NCBI GenBank assembly: GCA_028565635.1
Contig: JAOXYB010015298.1
Location: forward strand, 1 to 37,130
Source of the DNA: Phoronis ovalis
Lineage: Eukaryota; Phoronida; Phoronidae
Direction: 5' to 3'
Length of the DNA: 37,130 nt
A model generated the notes under the pieces. It did not search any database. It worked only from the letters and a program-made list of their open reading frames with translations, and had not been told where the DNA came from. Made by a program: the position numbers and the translations under genes. The number at the start of each line of letters is the position of its first letter. The first letter of the stretch is position 1. Positions 33,301 through 35,323 of the stretch are shown here, in pieces.

Positions 33301-34461
33301 ACTGTATATGTAGTTTTTGTTATTGTAGAATCTAAATAAAGAAAAGCTTATTAAATATTTCATTTATGTAACAAATTTATTGAAACATCTAATTGTGAAA
33401 TAGTTTTAAGTGAGCTTGGTGTTGATTACTTCTTTGTAGGCTATATGCCTTTTGGATCATTAGCAGTAGTGTAACGAAATTTCTAGAACTTTTCACTTAA
33501 ATATTTGTTTCTTTCCTTTGACAGGTTTCTATGATATTATTCCAAAACGTTTAATTTCCATATTTAATGAACACGAGTTAGAGTTATTGATATCTGGACT
33601 TCCCACAGTGGACATTGAGGACTTGAAGGGACAAACAGAATATCACAAGTATCAGACAACCTCTCTACAGGTATAACTTTGCACCCATTCATTCTGCTAA
33701 TGATACTTGGGCGTTAAATGTTGTATGAAACATGAACAATCTAAATTTATCAGACCATATTGTATTACTGATCTACGCTTCAACTACAGATGCTATGTTT
33801 ACATTCATCGCCAATGCACCTACACTCAAAAAATGTGAATTGTCTTGATAAATGGTCAAAATTTCACACAGACTTACATTTTGTAGATAATATGGTTCTG
33901 GCGGGCTTTGAGATCGTTTGATCAAGCTGAGAGAGCTAACTTCCTTCAGTTTGTAACTGGAACATCCAAGGTTCCACTGCAAGGTTTCGCCCATCTGGAA
34001 GGAATGAATGGGACCCAAAAATTTCAGATTCACCGTGATGATCGATCAACAGACAGATTGCCCTGTGCTCATACATGGTAAGACTAGTAATTGATCTAAA
34101 AATGGTGTACTAGATTAAATAAATCTTAACACATTCAAATTGTTGTCTGTTTCCATTCCTGTAAGTAATTTTTAATGTCCAGAAAAAAAAATGTGTTACT
34201 AATGTGAACTATCAACTCCTGCATAGACTAGTAAAACTACTATTTTTAGTAAATACAGTTTAGTATGGATTTTGAAGCTCTAAATTGTGGCCACACATTC
34301 AAGTTCATCTTTCAGCACAGGGTAACATTTCATTATAATAACAATACAACTCTTTCAGTTTTAACCAGTTGGATCTGCCTGCCTATGAAACTTATGATAA
34401 ACTACGAAGAATGTTGCTGCTGGCAATCAGTGAGTGCTCAGAAGGTTTTGGATTGGCATAG
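88..34461 (+). CDS. HUWE1: HUWE1-type HECT E3 ubiquitin ligase, 58 exons, 5'-partial
   Basis: Giant HECT E3 that in vertebrates ubiquitinates MCL1, p53, histones and unassembled proteins. The spliced frame gives about 3806 residues, against 4374 for the whole human protein. Approximate positions in the partial protein: DUF913 tail 1-340, UBA 700-745, UIM 760-785, WWE 1005-1080, acidic tract 1683-1830, UBM repeats 2403-2560, HECT 3400-3806. The catalytic Cys is at 3773, in [12 protein letters not shown], 33 residues from the end as in human. All 57 junctions were placed by reading frame plus splice consensus; 55 are GT-AG and two are GC-AG. The 5' end (start codon, DUF908) is outside the window. 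Introns of 300-400 bases that have no entry of their own show nothing but AT-rich sequence to my reading. Identity is certain. A few linker exon ends (39, 40) have alternatives. Basis: sequence plus remembered family sequence. Confidence 0.97.
632..701 (+). CDS. HUWE1: HUWE1 exon 2
   Basis: Follows ttcttgcag and ends before gtgagt. It encodes [11 protein letters not shown], matching IPLMDYILNV of vertebrate HUWE1. Confidence 0.93.
947..1123 (+). CDS. HUWE1: HUWE1 exon 3
   Basis: Follows tttttacag; donor gtaagt. Encodes [16 protein letters not shown] and [15 protein letters not shown], a strongly conserved scaffold segment. The ATG at 947 is an internal Met, not a start. Confidence 0.95.
1427..1672 (+). 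CDS. HUWE1: HUWE1 exon 4
   Basis: Follows ctttcag; donor gtttgt. Encodes [17 protein letters not shown] and [20 protein letters not shown], nearly identical to human. 82 whole codons. Confidence 0.95.
1985..2703 (+). CDS. HUWE1: HUWE1 exon 5, long scaffold exon
   Basis: Follows tttgtag; donor gtatgt. Encodes the conserved [13 protein letters not shown] segment. A variable Ser/Thr/Glu-rich loop follows, then [20 protein letters not shown] and [20 protein letters not shown], and a Pro/Thr run [13 protein letters not shown]. The last is the human TPAARS segment. Confidence 0.95.
2704..3206 (+). other. intron, no feature seen
   Basis: 503 bases of AT-rich sequence between exons 5 and 6. The antisense ORF that overlaps exon 6 is a shadow. 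Confidence 0.8.
3207..3329 (+). CDS. HUWE1: HUWE1 exon 6
   Basis: Follows gttgcag; donor gtgagt. Encodes [20 protein letters not shown] and [18 protein letters not shown], matching human [15 protein letters not shown]. Confidence 0.95.
3596..3669 (+). CDS. HUWE1: HUWE1 exon 7
   Basis: Follows gtttcag; donor gtaaac. Encodes [20 protein letters not shown] then PDLP, corresponding to human [20 protein letters not shown]. Confidence 0.93.
3907..4064 (+). CDS. HUWE1: HUWE1 exon 8
   Basis: Follows cttttag; donor gtaagt. Encodes [19 protein letters not shown] and [11 protein letters not shown], the counterpart of human [19 protein letters not shown]. Confidence 0.95.
4379..4501 (+). CDS. HUWE1: HUWE1 exon 9
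   Basis: Follows tgtttag; donor gttagt. Encodes [20 protein letters not shown] and [14 protein letters not shown], equivalent to human [20 protein letters not shown]. Confidence 0.95.
4636..4719 (+). ncRNA. C/D-box snoRNA, 28S guide, copy 1
   Basis: In the intron between exons 9 and 10. Terminal stem GAGCATA (4636-4642) with TGTGCTC (4713-4719, one U-G pair), C box ATGATGA (4644-4650), D box CTGA (4709-4712). The guide before D, GTTCACCTTGGAGAA (4694-4708), is complementary to 28S rRNA CTCCAAGGTGAAC over 13 bases. The box+5 rule points to a C in CUCC. A C'-like GTGATGG lies at 4687-4693. The guide is repeated exactly at 17655. The rRNA match is from memory. Confidence 0.85.
5353..5502 (+). 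CDS. HUWE1: HUWE1 exon 10 (linker and start of UBA)
   Basis: Follows caatatag; donor gttcag. It begins ERLTKEQED, as human ERLSKEKE, then a variable Ser/Asn/Ala linker, and ends VNEQHLQQ, the first helix of the UBA domain (human VNQQQLQQ). Confidence 0.93.
5735..5863 (+). CDS. HUWE1: HUWE1 exon 11 (UBA domain)
   Basis: Follows tttgtag; donor gtacac. [18 protein letters not shown] and [10 protein letters not shown] form the UBA fold with the hallmark MGF loop that contacts ubiquitin. The preceding junction cuts helix 1 of the domain. Confidence 0.96.
6101..6178 (+). ncRNA. C/D-box snoRNA, U59/snR54-like, copy 1
   Basis: In the intron between the UBA and UIM exons, about 100 bases before the acceptor. 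Terminal stem GACCAG (6101-6106) with CTGGTT (6173-6178); perfect C box ATGATGA (6108-6114); D' box CTGA (6141-6144); D box CTGA (6169-6172). The guide before D' is GACTTTCGTTCTT (6128-6140), complementary to 18S rRNA AAGAACGAAAGTC. By the box+5 rule it would direct 2'-O-methylation of the second A of the GAA, which I recall as the U59/snR54 site (human Am1031, yeast Am974). Structure is seen in the sequence; the rRNA match is from memory. Confidence 0.88.
6280..6390 (+). CDS. HUWE1: HUWE1 exon 12 (UIM)
   Basis: Follows cactctag; donor gtagga. [17 protein letters not shown] is a ubiquitin-interacting motif: acidic lead, central Ala, and Ser after the Ala-hydrophobic pair. It matches human [17 protein letters not shown]. 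Confidence 0.96.
6653..6779 (+). CDS. HUWE1: HUWE1 exon 13 (charged linker)
   Basis: Follows ttttacag; donor gtaagc. Charged, probably helical [14 protein letters not shown] then [20 protein letters not shown], leading into the LPGC motif completed by exon 14. Confidence 0.92.
7123..7199 (+). ncRNA. C/D-box snoRNA, U59/snR54-like, copy 2
   Basis: In the intron before exon 14. Terminal stem TACCAG (7123-7128) with CTGGTA (7194-7199), C box ATGATGA (7130-7136), D box CTGA (7190-7193). The same 13-base guide, GACTTTCGTTCTT, is at 7149-7161. The D' box has changed to CAGA (7162-7165), so guiding activity may be weaker, though D' boxes are often degenerate. Paralogue of the copies at 6101 and 13984. 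Confidence 0.82.
7352..7476 (+). CDS. HUWE1: HUWE1 exon 14
   Basis: Follows tattacag; donor gttagt. Encodes [18 protein letters not shown], as human [18 protein letters not shown]. The acceptor of this intron lies about 150 bases after a C/D snoRNA. Confidence 0.95.
7628..7780 (+). CDS. HUWE1: HUWE1 exon 15
   Basis: Follows tttgcag; donor gtatag. Encodes [20 protein letters not shown] and [10 protein letters not shown], matching human [20 protein letters not shown] and LLLTLLFE. Confidence 0.94.
7781..8240 (+). other. intron, no feature seen
   Basis: 460 bases between exons 15 and 16; ends in a T-rich run. A TTGATGA/CTGA pair near its start is too close together for a snoRNA. Confidence 0.75.
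8241..8389 (+). CDS. HUWE1: HUWE1 exon 16
   Basis: Follows ttttacag; donor gtatgt. Encodes [20 protein letters not shown] and a variable tail ending TTPK, where human has QTPKW. The Trp is in the next exon. Confidence 0.92.
8390..8812 (+). other. intron, no feature seen
   Basis: 423 bases between exons 16 and 17, AT-rich, no repeat or RNA recognised. Confidence 0.8.
8813..8900 (+). CDS. HUWE1: HUWE1 exon 17
   Basis: Follows gtttcag; donor gtgagt. Encodes [20 protein letters not shown] then RKAEL, equivalent to human [20 protein letters not shown]. It lies just before the WWE domain. Confidence 0.94.
8901..10132 (+). other. long intron with low-complexity C-rich segments
   Basis: 1232 bases before the WWE exon. 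Holds CCCCCACCACCCAC-like patches near 9457 and 9997-10033 that look like the complement of the G-rich repeat in intron 28. They may be old copies of the same dispersed repeat. No coding potential seen. Confidence 0.6.
10133..10248 (+). CDS. HUWE1: HUWE1 exon 18 (WWE domain, first part)
   Basis: Follows attttttag; donor gtaagt. [20 protein letters not shown] is the WWE core, a poly(ADP-ribose)-binding type of fold. The Trp residues are conserved with human [20 protein letters not shown]. Confidence 0.96.
10249..10664 (+). other. intron inside WWE, no feature seen
   Basis: 416 bases splitting the WWE domain; an antisense ORF here has no recognisable content. Confidence 0.78.
10665..10834 (+). 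CDS. HUWE1: HUWE1 exon 19 (WWE domain, second part)
   Basis: Follows attgcag; donor gtaatt. Encodes [20 protein letters not shown] and TGNRRPIML, the second half of WWE (human [20 protein letters not shown]), then a Lys/Glu-rich tail. Confidence 0.96.
10958..11047 (+). ncRNA. weak C/D-box candidate
   Basis: C box ATGATGA (10964-10970) and CTGA (11036-11039), 66 bases apart and 170 bases from the acceptor, with a short AACA/TGTT flanking stem that is not in register. The presumptive guide CCTCGTAAAGCA matches no rRNA segment I recall. Could be chance. Confidence 0.2.
11213..11414 (+). CDS. HUWE1: HUWE1 exon 20
   Basis: Follows ttttgtag; donor gtaagt. After a charged linker it encodes [20 protein letters not shown] then RDYTFAQ, matching human [20 protein letters not shown]. 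Confidence 0.95.
11653..11794 (+). CDS. HUWE1: HUWE1 exon 21 (GC donor)
   Basis: Follows attttcag. Encodes [19 protein letters not shown] and LQHTMEK. The homologous reading EK-VVRSA requires the exon to end at AAG (11794), directly before gcatgt, so the donor is GC rather than GT. Confidence 0.93.
11795..12127 (+). other. GC-AG intron
   Basis: Donor AAG/gcatgt, acceptor cattatag. Placed by the conserved reading HTMEK-VVRSA; the GT two codons later (gtaaag) would break the frame. Nothing else recognised inside. Confidence 0.88.
12128..12311 (+). CDS. HUWE1: HUWE1 exon 22
   Basis: Follows cattatag; donor gtatta. Encodes [20 protein letters not shown] and [20 protein letters not shown], near-identical to human [20 protein letters not shown]. 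Confidence 0.96.
12312..12749 (+). other. intron, no feature seen
   Basis: 438 bases between exons 22 and 23, AT-rich with a T-run at 12388; nothing recognised. Confidence 0.78.
12750..12911 (+). CDS. HUWE1: HUWE1 exon 23
   Basis: Follows tcttttag; donor gtacag. Encodes [20 protein letters not shown] and [14 protein letters not shown], homologous to human LRIKGPNAVQLVKTTPLK and IKEVIYDMLNALAA. Confidence 0.92.
13189..13334 (+). CDS. HUWE1: HUWE1 exon 24 (variable linker)
   Basis: Follows ctgttacag; donor gtaagt. The frame is open and joins both neighbours in phase. Encodes [20 protein letters not shown], probably helical. Sequence conservation is not obvious to me here. Confidence 0.87.
13675..13884 (+). 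CDS. HUWE1: HUWE1 exon 25
   Basis: Follows ttttacag; donor gtaaga. Encodes a Lys/Glu helix, then [20 protein letters not shown] and [19 protein letters not shown], matching human [20 protein letters not shown]. Confidence 0.95.
13984..14063 (+). ncRNA. C/D-box snoRNA, U59/snR54-like, copy 3
   Basis: In the intron between exons 25 and 26, 88 bases from the acceptor. Terminal stem TTTGCC (13984-13989) with GGCAAA (14058-14063), C box ATGATGA (13993-13999), guide GACTTTCGTTCTT (14013-14025), D' CTGA (14026-14029), C' TGATGA (14036-14041), D CTGA (14052-14055). It has the best set of boxes of the three. The stem sequence differs from copies 1 and 2 but pairs fully. Confidence 0.9.
14152..14716 (+). 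CDS. HUWE1: HUWE1 exon 26, 565 bases
   Basis: Follows attttcag; donor gtagga (weak), chosen because only it gives the required phase. Encodes [20 protein letters not shown] then KHSRIQA, and [20 protein letters not shown] then [20 protein letters not shown], all strongly conserved. Without the splice the frame stops at 14725-14727. Confidence 0.94.
15028..15173 (+). CDS. HUWE1: HUWE1 exon 27 (acidic linker)
   Basis: Follows tttcctag; donor gtatgt. Open, in phase, Glu/Thr-rich: [20 protein letters not shown]. It occupies the place of the human EEDHDVTQTEVADGD region. Confidence 0.86.
15174..15602 (+). other. intron, no feature seen
   Basis: 429 bases between exons 27 and 28. Contains GGAGGTAGCAATAC at 15524, which resembles a let-7 seed only superficially. 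Confidence 0.75.
15603..15699 (+). CDS. HUWE1: HUWE1 exon 28
   Basis: Follows catttcag; donor gtttgt. [20 protein letters not shown] corresponds to human [20 protein letters not shown]. Confidence 0.93.
15889..16040. repeat. G-rich degenerate repeat in intron 28
   Basis: Runs of 3-6 G at 15930, 15954, 15960, 15986, 15991, 16019 and 16024, separated by AAATTATT/AAATTACTT-like AT segments at roughly 30-40 base spacing. Potential G-quadruplex in the transcribed strand. Confidence 0.6.
16177..16320 (+). CDS. HUWE1: HUWE1 exon 29 (acidic tract)
   Basis: Follows atctgtag; donor gtaagg. Encodes [20 protein letters not shown], then [19 protein letters not shown]. This is the start of the long acidic region of HUWE1. 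Confidence 0.9.
16590..16732 (+). CDS. HUWE1: HUWE1 exon 30 (Asp/Glu tract)
   Basis: Follows attttgtag; donor gtaatt. Almost entirely Asp and Glu from 16629 on, built of GAT, GAC and GAA codons. Human HUWE1 has a comparable acidic run at the same place. The complementary strand reads as poly-Ser, which is a shadow. Confidence 0.92.
16733..17157 (+). other. intron, no feature seen
   Basis: 425 bases after the Asp-rich exon; nothing recognised. Confidence 0.78.
17158..17269 (+). CDS. HUWE1: HUWE1 exon 31
   Basis: Follows tgttttag; donor gttagg. [20 protein letters not shown] then [15 protein letters not shown] parallels human GSEMELDEDYPDMN. It ends the acidic region. Confidence 0.88.
17599..17680 (+). 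ncRNA. C/D-box snoRNA, 28S guide, copy 2
   Basis: In the intron between exons 31 and 32, 97 bases from the acceptor. Terminal stem TGGCAC (17599-17604) with GTGCCA (17675-17680), C box ATGATGA (17606-17612), D box CTGA (17670-17673), guide GTTCACCTTGGAGAA (17655-17669) identical to the copy at 4694. The middle of the RNA is diverged from copy 1, while boxes, guide and stem pairing are kept. Confidence 0.88.
17778..17873 (+). CDS. HUWE1: HUWE1 exon 32 (Gly-rich linker)
   Basis: Follows ggtttcag; donor gtaact. Open, in phase; encodes a run of seven Gly (GGTGGTGG repeats) and [18 protein letters not shown]. No conserved motif recognised. Confidence 0.82.
17874..18727 (+). other. long intron with minisatellite
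   Basis: 854 bases between exons 32 and 33. Apart from the 24-base array at its start it is AT-rich and featureless. About 45 bases near 18419 resemble 20726-20764. Confidence 0.7.
17900..17992. repeat. 24-base minisatellite, four copies
   Basis: Unit CCCTTCCATGGCCACC then TTAACATA, period 24, starting at 17900, 17924, 17948 and 17972; the last copy is cut at its end. It begins 27 bases after the donor of exon 32. GC-rich units against an AT-rich background. Confidence 0.96.
18728..18944 (+). CDS. HUWE1: HUWE1 exon 33
   Basis: Follows aattgtag; donor gtacgt. [13 protein letters not shown] and [20 protein letters not shown] match human THPLMVRHADHSS and HVHYPGNRQPNPPLILQR. Confidence 0.95.
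18945..19474 (+). other. intron, no feature seen
   Basis: 530 bases between exons 33 and 34. An ATGATAG/CTGA pair (19321-19388) lacks a terminal stem. Confidence 0.75.
19475..19625 (+). CDS. HUWE1: HUWE1 exon 34
   Basis: Follows aattccag; donor gtaagt. [20 protein letters not shown] and [12 protein letters not shown] correspond to human [20 protein letters not shown] and SDDELLDDFFH. Confidence 0.94.
19918..20053 (+). CDS. HUWE1: HUWE1 exon 35
   Basis: Follows ggttatag; donor gtaatg. [20 protein letters not shown] then EIVQDCVT matches human [20 protein letters not shown]. Confidence 0.95.
20363..20550 (+). CDS. HUWE1: HUWE1 exon 36 (charged helix)
   Basis: Follows tgttttag; donor gtacac. 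[20 protein letters not shown] matches human [20 protein letters not shown]. The remainder is a Lys/Glu-rich probable coiled coil. Confidence 0.94.
20551..21024 (+). other. intron, no feature seen
   Basis: 474 bases between exons 36 and 37; a short segment near 20726 resembles one in intron 32. Confidence 0.72.
21025..21358 (+). CDS. HUWE1: HUWE1 exon 37 (Thr/Ser-rich linker)
   Basis: Follows ttttatag; donor gtaagt. A low-complexity Thr/Val/Ser/Ala stretch, then [20 protein letters not shown]. Phase fits both neighbours. The human protein is also disordered and Ser/Thr-rich here. A larger ORF continues past the donor but is not coding. Confidence 0.85.
21470..21478. repeat. left target site duplication of MITE
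   Basis: GCTAATGTA, identical to 21859-21867 on the other side of the element. The pre-insertion intron would have had one copy. Confidence 0.88.
21479..21858. mobile_element. Mutator-like foldback MITE
   Basis: 380 bases inserted in the intron after exon 37. Inverted ends of 88 bases (21479-21566 and 21771-21858) differ at 7 positions, starting TAGTCCTGCAAG. The flanks 21470-21478 and 21859-21867 are the 9-bp direct repeat GCTAATGTA, a target site duplication. Long inverted ends with a 9-bp duplication are the signature of the Mutator (MULE) superfamily; no transposase is inside. Each end holds a smaller palindrome (CTACGG...CCGTAG) and GGTCATGACC. Confidence 0.9.
21859..21867. repeat. right target site duplication of MITE
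   Basis: GCTAATGTA, partner of 21470-21478. Confidence 0.88.
22050..22179 (+). CDS. HUWE1: HUWE1 exon 38 (linker)
   Basis: Follows tgttttag; donor gtatta. Encodes [20 protein letters not shown] and a Thr/Pro-rich tail. It fits phase on both sides; no recognised motif. Confidence 0.78.
22393..22610. repeat. 43-base minisatellite, five copies
   Basis: Copies start at 22393, 22436, 22479, 22522 and 22568; the last is displaced by a 3-base insertion. Each contains TTATTGTAACAG, TATGGCG(C/T)C and TTTGATTACTTG. A broken sixth copy (TTATTATATTTCAAG) forms the acceptor of exon 39. Copies are nearly identical, so the array is young or homogenised. Confidence 0.96.
22626..22852 (+). CDS. HUWE1: HUWE1 exon 39 (linker; 3' end uncertain)
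   Basis: The acceptor atttcaag (an AAG site) directly follows a 43-base tandem repeat. Upstream acceptors introduce a stop. Encodes [20 protein letters not shown] then [16 protein letters not shown] and [18 protein letters not shown]. The donor could be gtcaga after 22852 or gtgctt after 22906; both keep phase 1. Confidence 0.72.
23281..23466 (+). CDS. HUWE1: HUWE1 exon 40 (Ser/Ala-rich linker)
   Basis: Follows catttcag. Donor gtatgt after 23466 preferred; gtactg after 23460 is also in phase and would remove two residues. Low-complexity Ser/Thr/Ala/Gly with [17 protein letters not shown]. Confidence 0.78.
23792..23997 (+). CDS. HUWE1: HUWE1 exon 41 (UBM 1 and 2)
   Basis: Follows tttgttag; donor gtgata. 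[20 protein letters not shown] and [17 protein letters not shown] are two ubiquitin-binding motifs of the DUF4414/UBM type with the central Leu-Pro pair, nearly identical to human. Confidence 0.97.
24357..24663 (+). CDS. HUWE1: HUWE1 exon 42 (UBM 3; GC donor)
   Basis: Follows catatag. Encodes LAQQRAEQ, a third motif [20 protein letters not shown] then [14 protein letters not shown], and [16 protein letters not shown]. The only phase-correct donor is CAG followed by gcaagt, a consensus GC donor. Confidence 0.95.
24664..25242 (+). other. GC-AG intron
   Basis: Donor CAG/gcaagt, the usual GC-donor consensus; acceptor ccttttacag. The phase-1 codon GGG is split by it. No GT donor nearby keeps the frame. 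The 579 bases inside are AT-rich with no gene. Confidence 0.9.
25243..26589 (+). CDS. HUWE1: HUWE1 exon 43, 1347 bases, largest exon
   Basis: Follows ttttacag; donor gtacaa. Contains [20 protein letters not shown] then [68 protein letters not shown] and [20 protein letters not shown], all in the human order. The last 330 bases are a Thr/Ser-rich linker whose length is not conserved. Confidence 0.96.
26804..26910 (+). CDS. HUWE1: HUWE1 exon 44
   Basis: Follows ctatttag; donor gtaagt. A charged linker ends in ESQLQLAVE, the counterpart of human ENQLQLSVEVLTSHSC, with VLTSKAC supplied by exon 45. Confidence 0.93.
26911..28232 (+). other. longest intron, repeat-bearing
   Basis: 1322 bases between exons 44 and 45, splitting the conserved VEVLTS motif. 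It holds the 138-base-period repeat at 27241-27446 and otherwise AT-rich sequence with A and T runs; several small ORFs without recognisable content. Confidence 0.75.
27241..27446. repeat. two diverged copies of a 138-base-period repeat
   Basis: 27241-27310 and 27379-27446 both read TCCGT, TTGTTTCA(C/T)GAAAATGAC, TGGATTTC, TTGATATTTA and ACAAGGT. A short TCCG run precedes copy 1. It looks like a remnant of a dispersed tandem element rather than gene sequence. Confidence 0.75.
28233..28390 (+). CDS. HUWE1: HUWE1 exon 45
   Basis: Follows cattttag; donor gtagga. [20 protein letters not shown] then [20 protein letters not shown] parallels human [20 protein letters not shown]. Confidence 0.96.
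28778..28897 (+). CDS. HUWE1: HUWE1 exon 46
   Basis: Follows tattctag; donor gtgaga. [20 protein letters not shown], as human IGTLLAELREYNLEQQRR, then a charged linker. Confidence 0.92.
29266..29456 (+). CDS. HUWE1: HUWE1 exon 47
   Basis: Follows aattgtag; donor gtgagt. [20 protein letters not shown] then [14 protein letters not shown] matches human [20 protein letters not shown] and FFLRVLQVIIQLRD. Confidence 0.96.
29770..29907 (+). CDS. HUWE1: HUWE1 exon 48 (linker)
   Basis: The acceptor is tttttaaag (an AAG site); donor gtaaga. Encodes [16 protein letters not shown] and [12 protein letters not shown]; the PMDVDQ motif is also present in human (ESPMDVDQPSP). Confidence 0.9.
30098..30283 (+). 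CDS. HUWE1: HUWE1 exon 49
   Basis: Acceptor tttttaag; donor gtacag. [20 protein letters not shown] and [19 protein letters not shown] are almost the human sequence [20 protein letters not shown] and [18 protein letters not shown]. Confidence 0.96.
30572..30778 (+). CDS. HUWE1: HUWE1 exon 50
   Basis: Follows tgttttag; donor gtcagt. A charged linker with [20 protein letters not shown] and [11 protein letters not shown], corresponding to human [20 protein letters not shown] and PPDTQKFLRFA. Confidence 0.93.
30964..31123 (+). CDS. HUWE1: HUWE1 exon 51 (start of HECT)
   Basis: Follows tcctcag; donor gtttgt. [20 protein letters not shown] then [19 protein letters not shown]: the helix leading into HECT and the first N-lobe residues. 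Confidence 0.96.
31136..31258. repeat. tandem pair of hairpin-forming units
   Basis: Two similar units of about 56-58 bases (31136-31193 and 31203-31258). Each starts with CATAATACTG, has TTCATGGGAA in the middle and ends TACAATATTATGG. In each, the ends pair to form an imperfect stem of about 20 base pairs around the TTCATGGGAA loop. Confidence 0.82.
31450..31565 (+). CDS. HUWE1: HUWE1 exon 52 (HECT N-lobe)
   Basis: Follows ttttacag; donor gttagt. [20 protein letters not shown] then FYIVFE; the RxxVFEDS motif is typical of HECT N-lobes. Confidence 0.96.
31864..32134 (+). CDS. HUWE1: HUWE1 exon 53 (HECT N-lobe)
   Basis: Follows tttgtag; donor gtaagt. [20 protein letters not shown] then [20 protein letters not shown] and [13 protein letters not shown]. 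It contains the HECT core motifs GxDxGG and FxFxGR. Confidence 0.98.
32135..32592 (+). other. intron inside HECT, no feature seen
   Basis: 458 bases between exons 53 and 54; nothing recognised. Confidence 0.78.
32593..32698 (+). CDS. HUWE1: HUWE1 exon 54 (HECT N-lobe)
   Basis: Follows tttaattag; donor gtaggg. [20 protein letters not shown] then [14 protein letters not shown]; this covers the E2-binding subdomain region of the family. Confidence 0.96.
33061..33214 (+). CDS. HUWE1: HUWE1 exon 55 (HECT N-lobe)
   Basis: Follows tgtttcag; donor gtactg. [20 protein letters not shown] and [20 protein letters not shown] match human. The frame stays open for 25 codons into the intron. Confidence 0.96.
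33335..33340 (+). terminator. intronic poly(A) signal AATAAA
   Basis: Lies 44 bases after an in-frame TAA (33289-33291) that ends a 25-codon read-through of exon 55. If used it would give an alternative last exon. Confidence 0.35.
33525..33670 (+). CDS. HUWE1: HUWE1 exon 56 (HECT)
   Basis: Follows tttgacag; donor gtataa. [20 protein letters not shown] then [14 protein letters not shown], near-identical to human [20 protein letters not shown]. Confidence 0.97.
33887..34077 (+). CDS. HUWE1: HUWE1 exon 57 (HECT C-lobe)
   Basis: Follows ttttgtag; donor gtaaga. [20 protein letters not shown] then [16 protein letters not shown] and [18 protein letters not shown]. It ends with TG, the first two bases of the catalytic Cys codon. 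Confidence 0.97.
34359..34461 (+). CDS. HUWE1: HUWE1 exon 58, terminal; catalytic Cys and stop
   Basis: Follows ctctttcag. The first T completes the catalytic Cys codon (thioester with ubiquitin). [20 protein letters not shown] then ECSEGFGLA and TAG at 34459-34461, the canonical HUWE1 C-terminus. Confidence 0.98.
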
Positions 34462-34561
34462 ATCATATTTAGTAAATATATTGTTAACACGGAAGAAATA
34501 CTTCACAGTAATTATGAATTTAAAGTATATTGACCACTTTAAGTATTGCTAGAAATGTTGA

Positions 34562-34567
34562 ATTAAA
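34562..34567 (+). terminator. first candidate poly(A) signal ATTAAA
   Basis: Variant poly(A) hexamer 100 bases after the stop codon, followed at 34571-34587 by the palindrome AGGATTTT/AAAATCCT. Would define a short 3' UTR. Confidence 0.35.
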
Positions 34568-35141
34568 GGAAGGATTTTAAAAATCCTGCTAAAACAGTGC
34601 TAGTGTACTAAAACTTCAAGGTCGTTAGGAAGCATATTCCAAGTCAATGTTATAGTTCTGGTGTGAGAAATCGAAATGAAAAACACATGGTACAGTATCG
34701 GTTAGAAAATTTGATGAAGCTAAGTTGACAGAGTTTTGAATTAATACTGGTGCTATTATATTGTTATCATCTGGAATTCCATATAAGTCGTGGAGGAAAT
34801 TGTAAAATGCACAATACCCTGATTGGAAGTGAGTGGATATTAGTATGTCGGACAATATCGCTACACTTGCTAATGTGACAAATTAAAGATAGAGTGCAGC
34901 TGTCAATGCTTGTACATAAAAACTGTTGTGCATTCAAAGATCAGCAGTTTGCTAATGATGAGTAACCTGCACTGTGATAGTAGTTGTCACTTGTAAATGA
35001 ACTATTATCAGTTTATTAAATACAGTGCTGATGGGTACTTGTATGTATTTATGTATATAGCTGTGTAGATTATCTATCATTAAGCCTTTTAGTAAAAATT
35101 GATAGCTTGCTTGAATAGTAGCATTAGTGTATATTATGGTA

Positions 35142-35323
35142 GGGGACATATATGCATCCCACAACTGTTTCCTTATTTGATGAATCATCAGATCGTGAAG
35201 AAGCACCACAAAGGGAATTCACGTTTATGTTATTCATAAGTGTGAATCCTTTTGTGTGTGTGTCTTCCATGGTCTGATGATTTTCGAAATAAGGAAATAT
35301 TTGTGGGATGCATATATGTCCTC
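35142..35323. repeat. large imperfect inverted repeat (core)
   Basis: Arms 35142-35222 and 35242-35323, about 80 bases each with a 19-base spacer; outer ends GGGGACATATATGCATCCC and GGGATGCATATATGTCCTC. Weaker similarity extends outward for perhaps 100 bases or more on each side (about 35040 and 35420). It would fold into a long hairpin if transcribed. No flanking duplication recognised. Confidence 0.85.
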
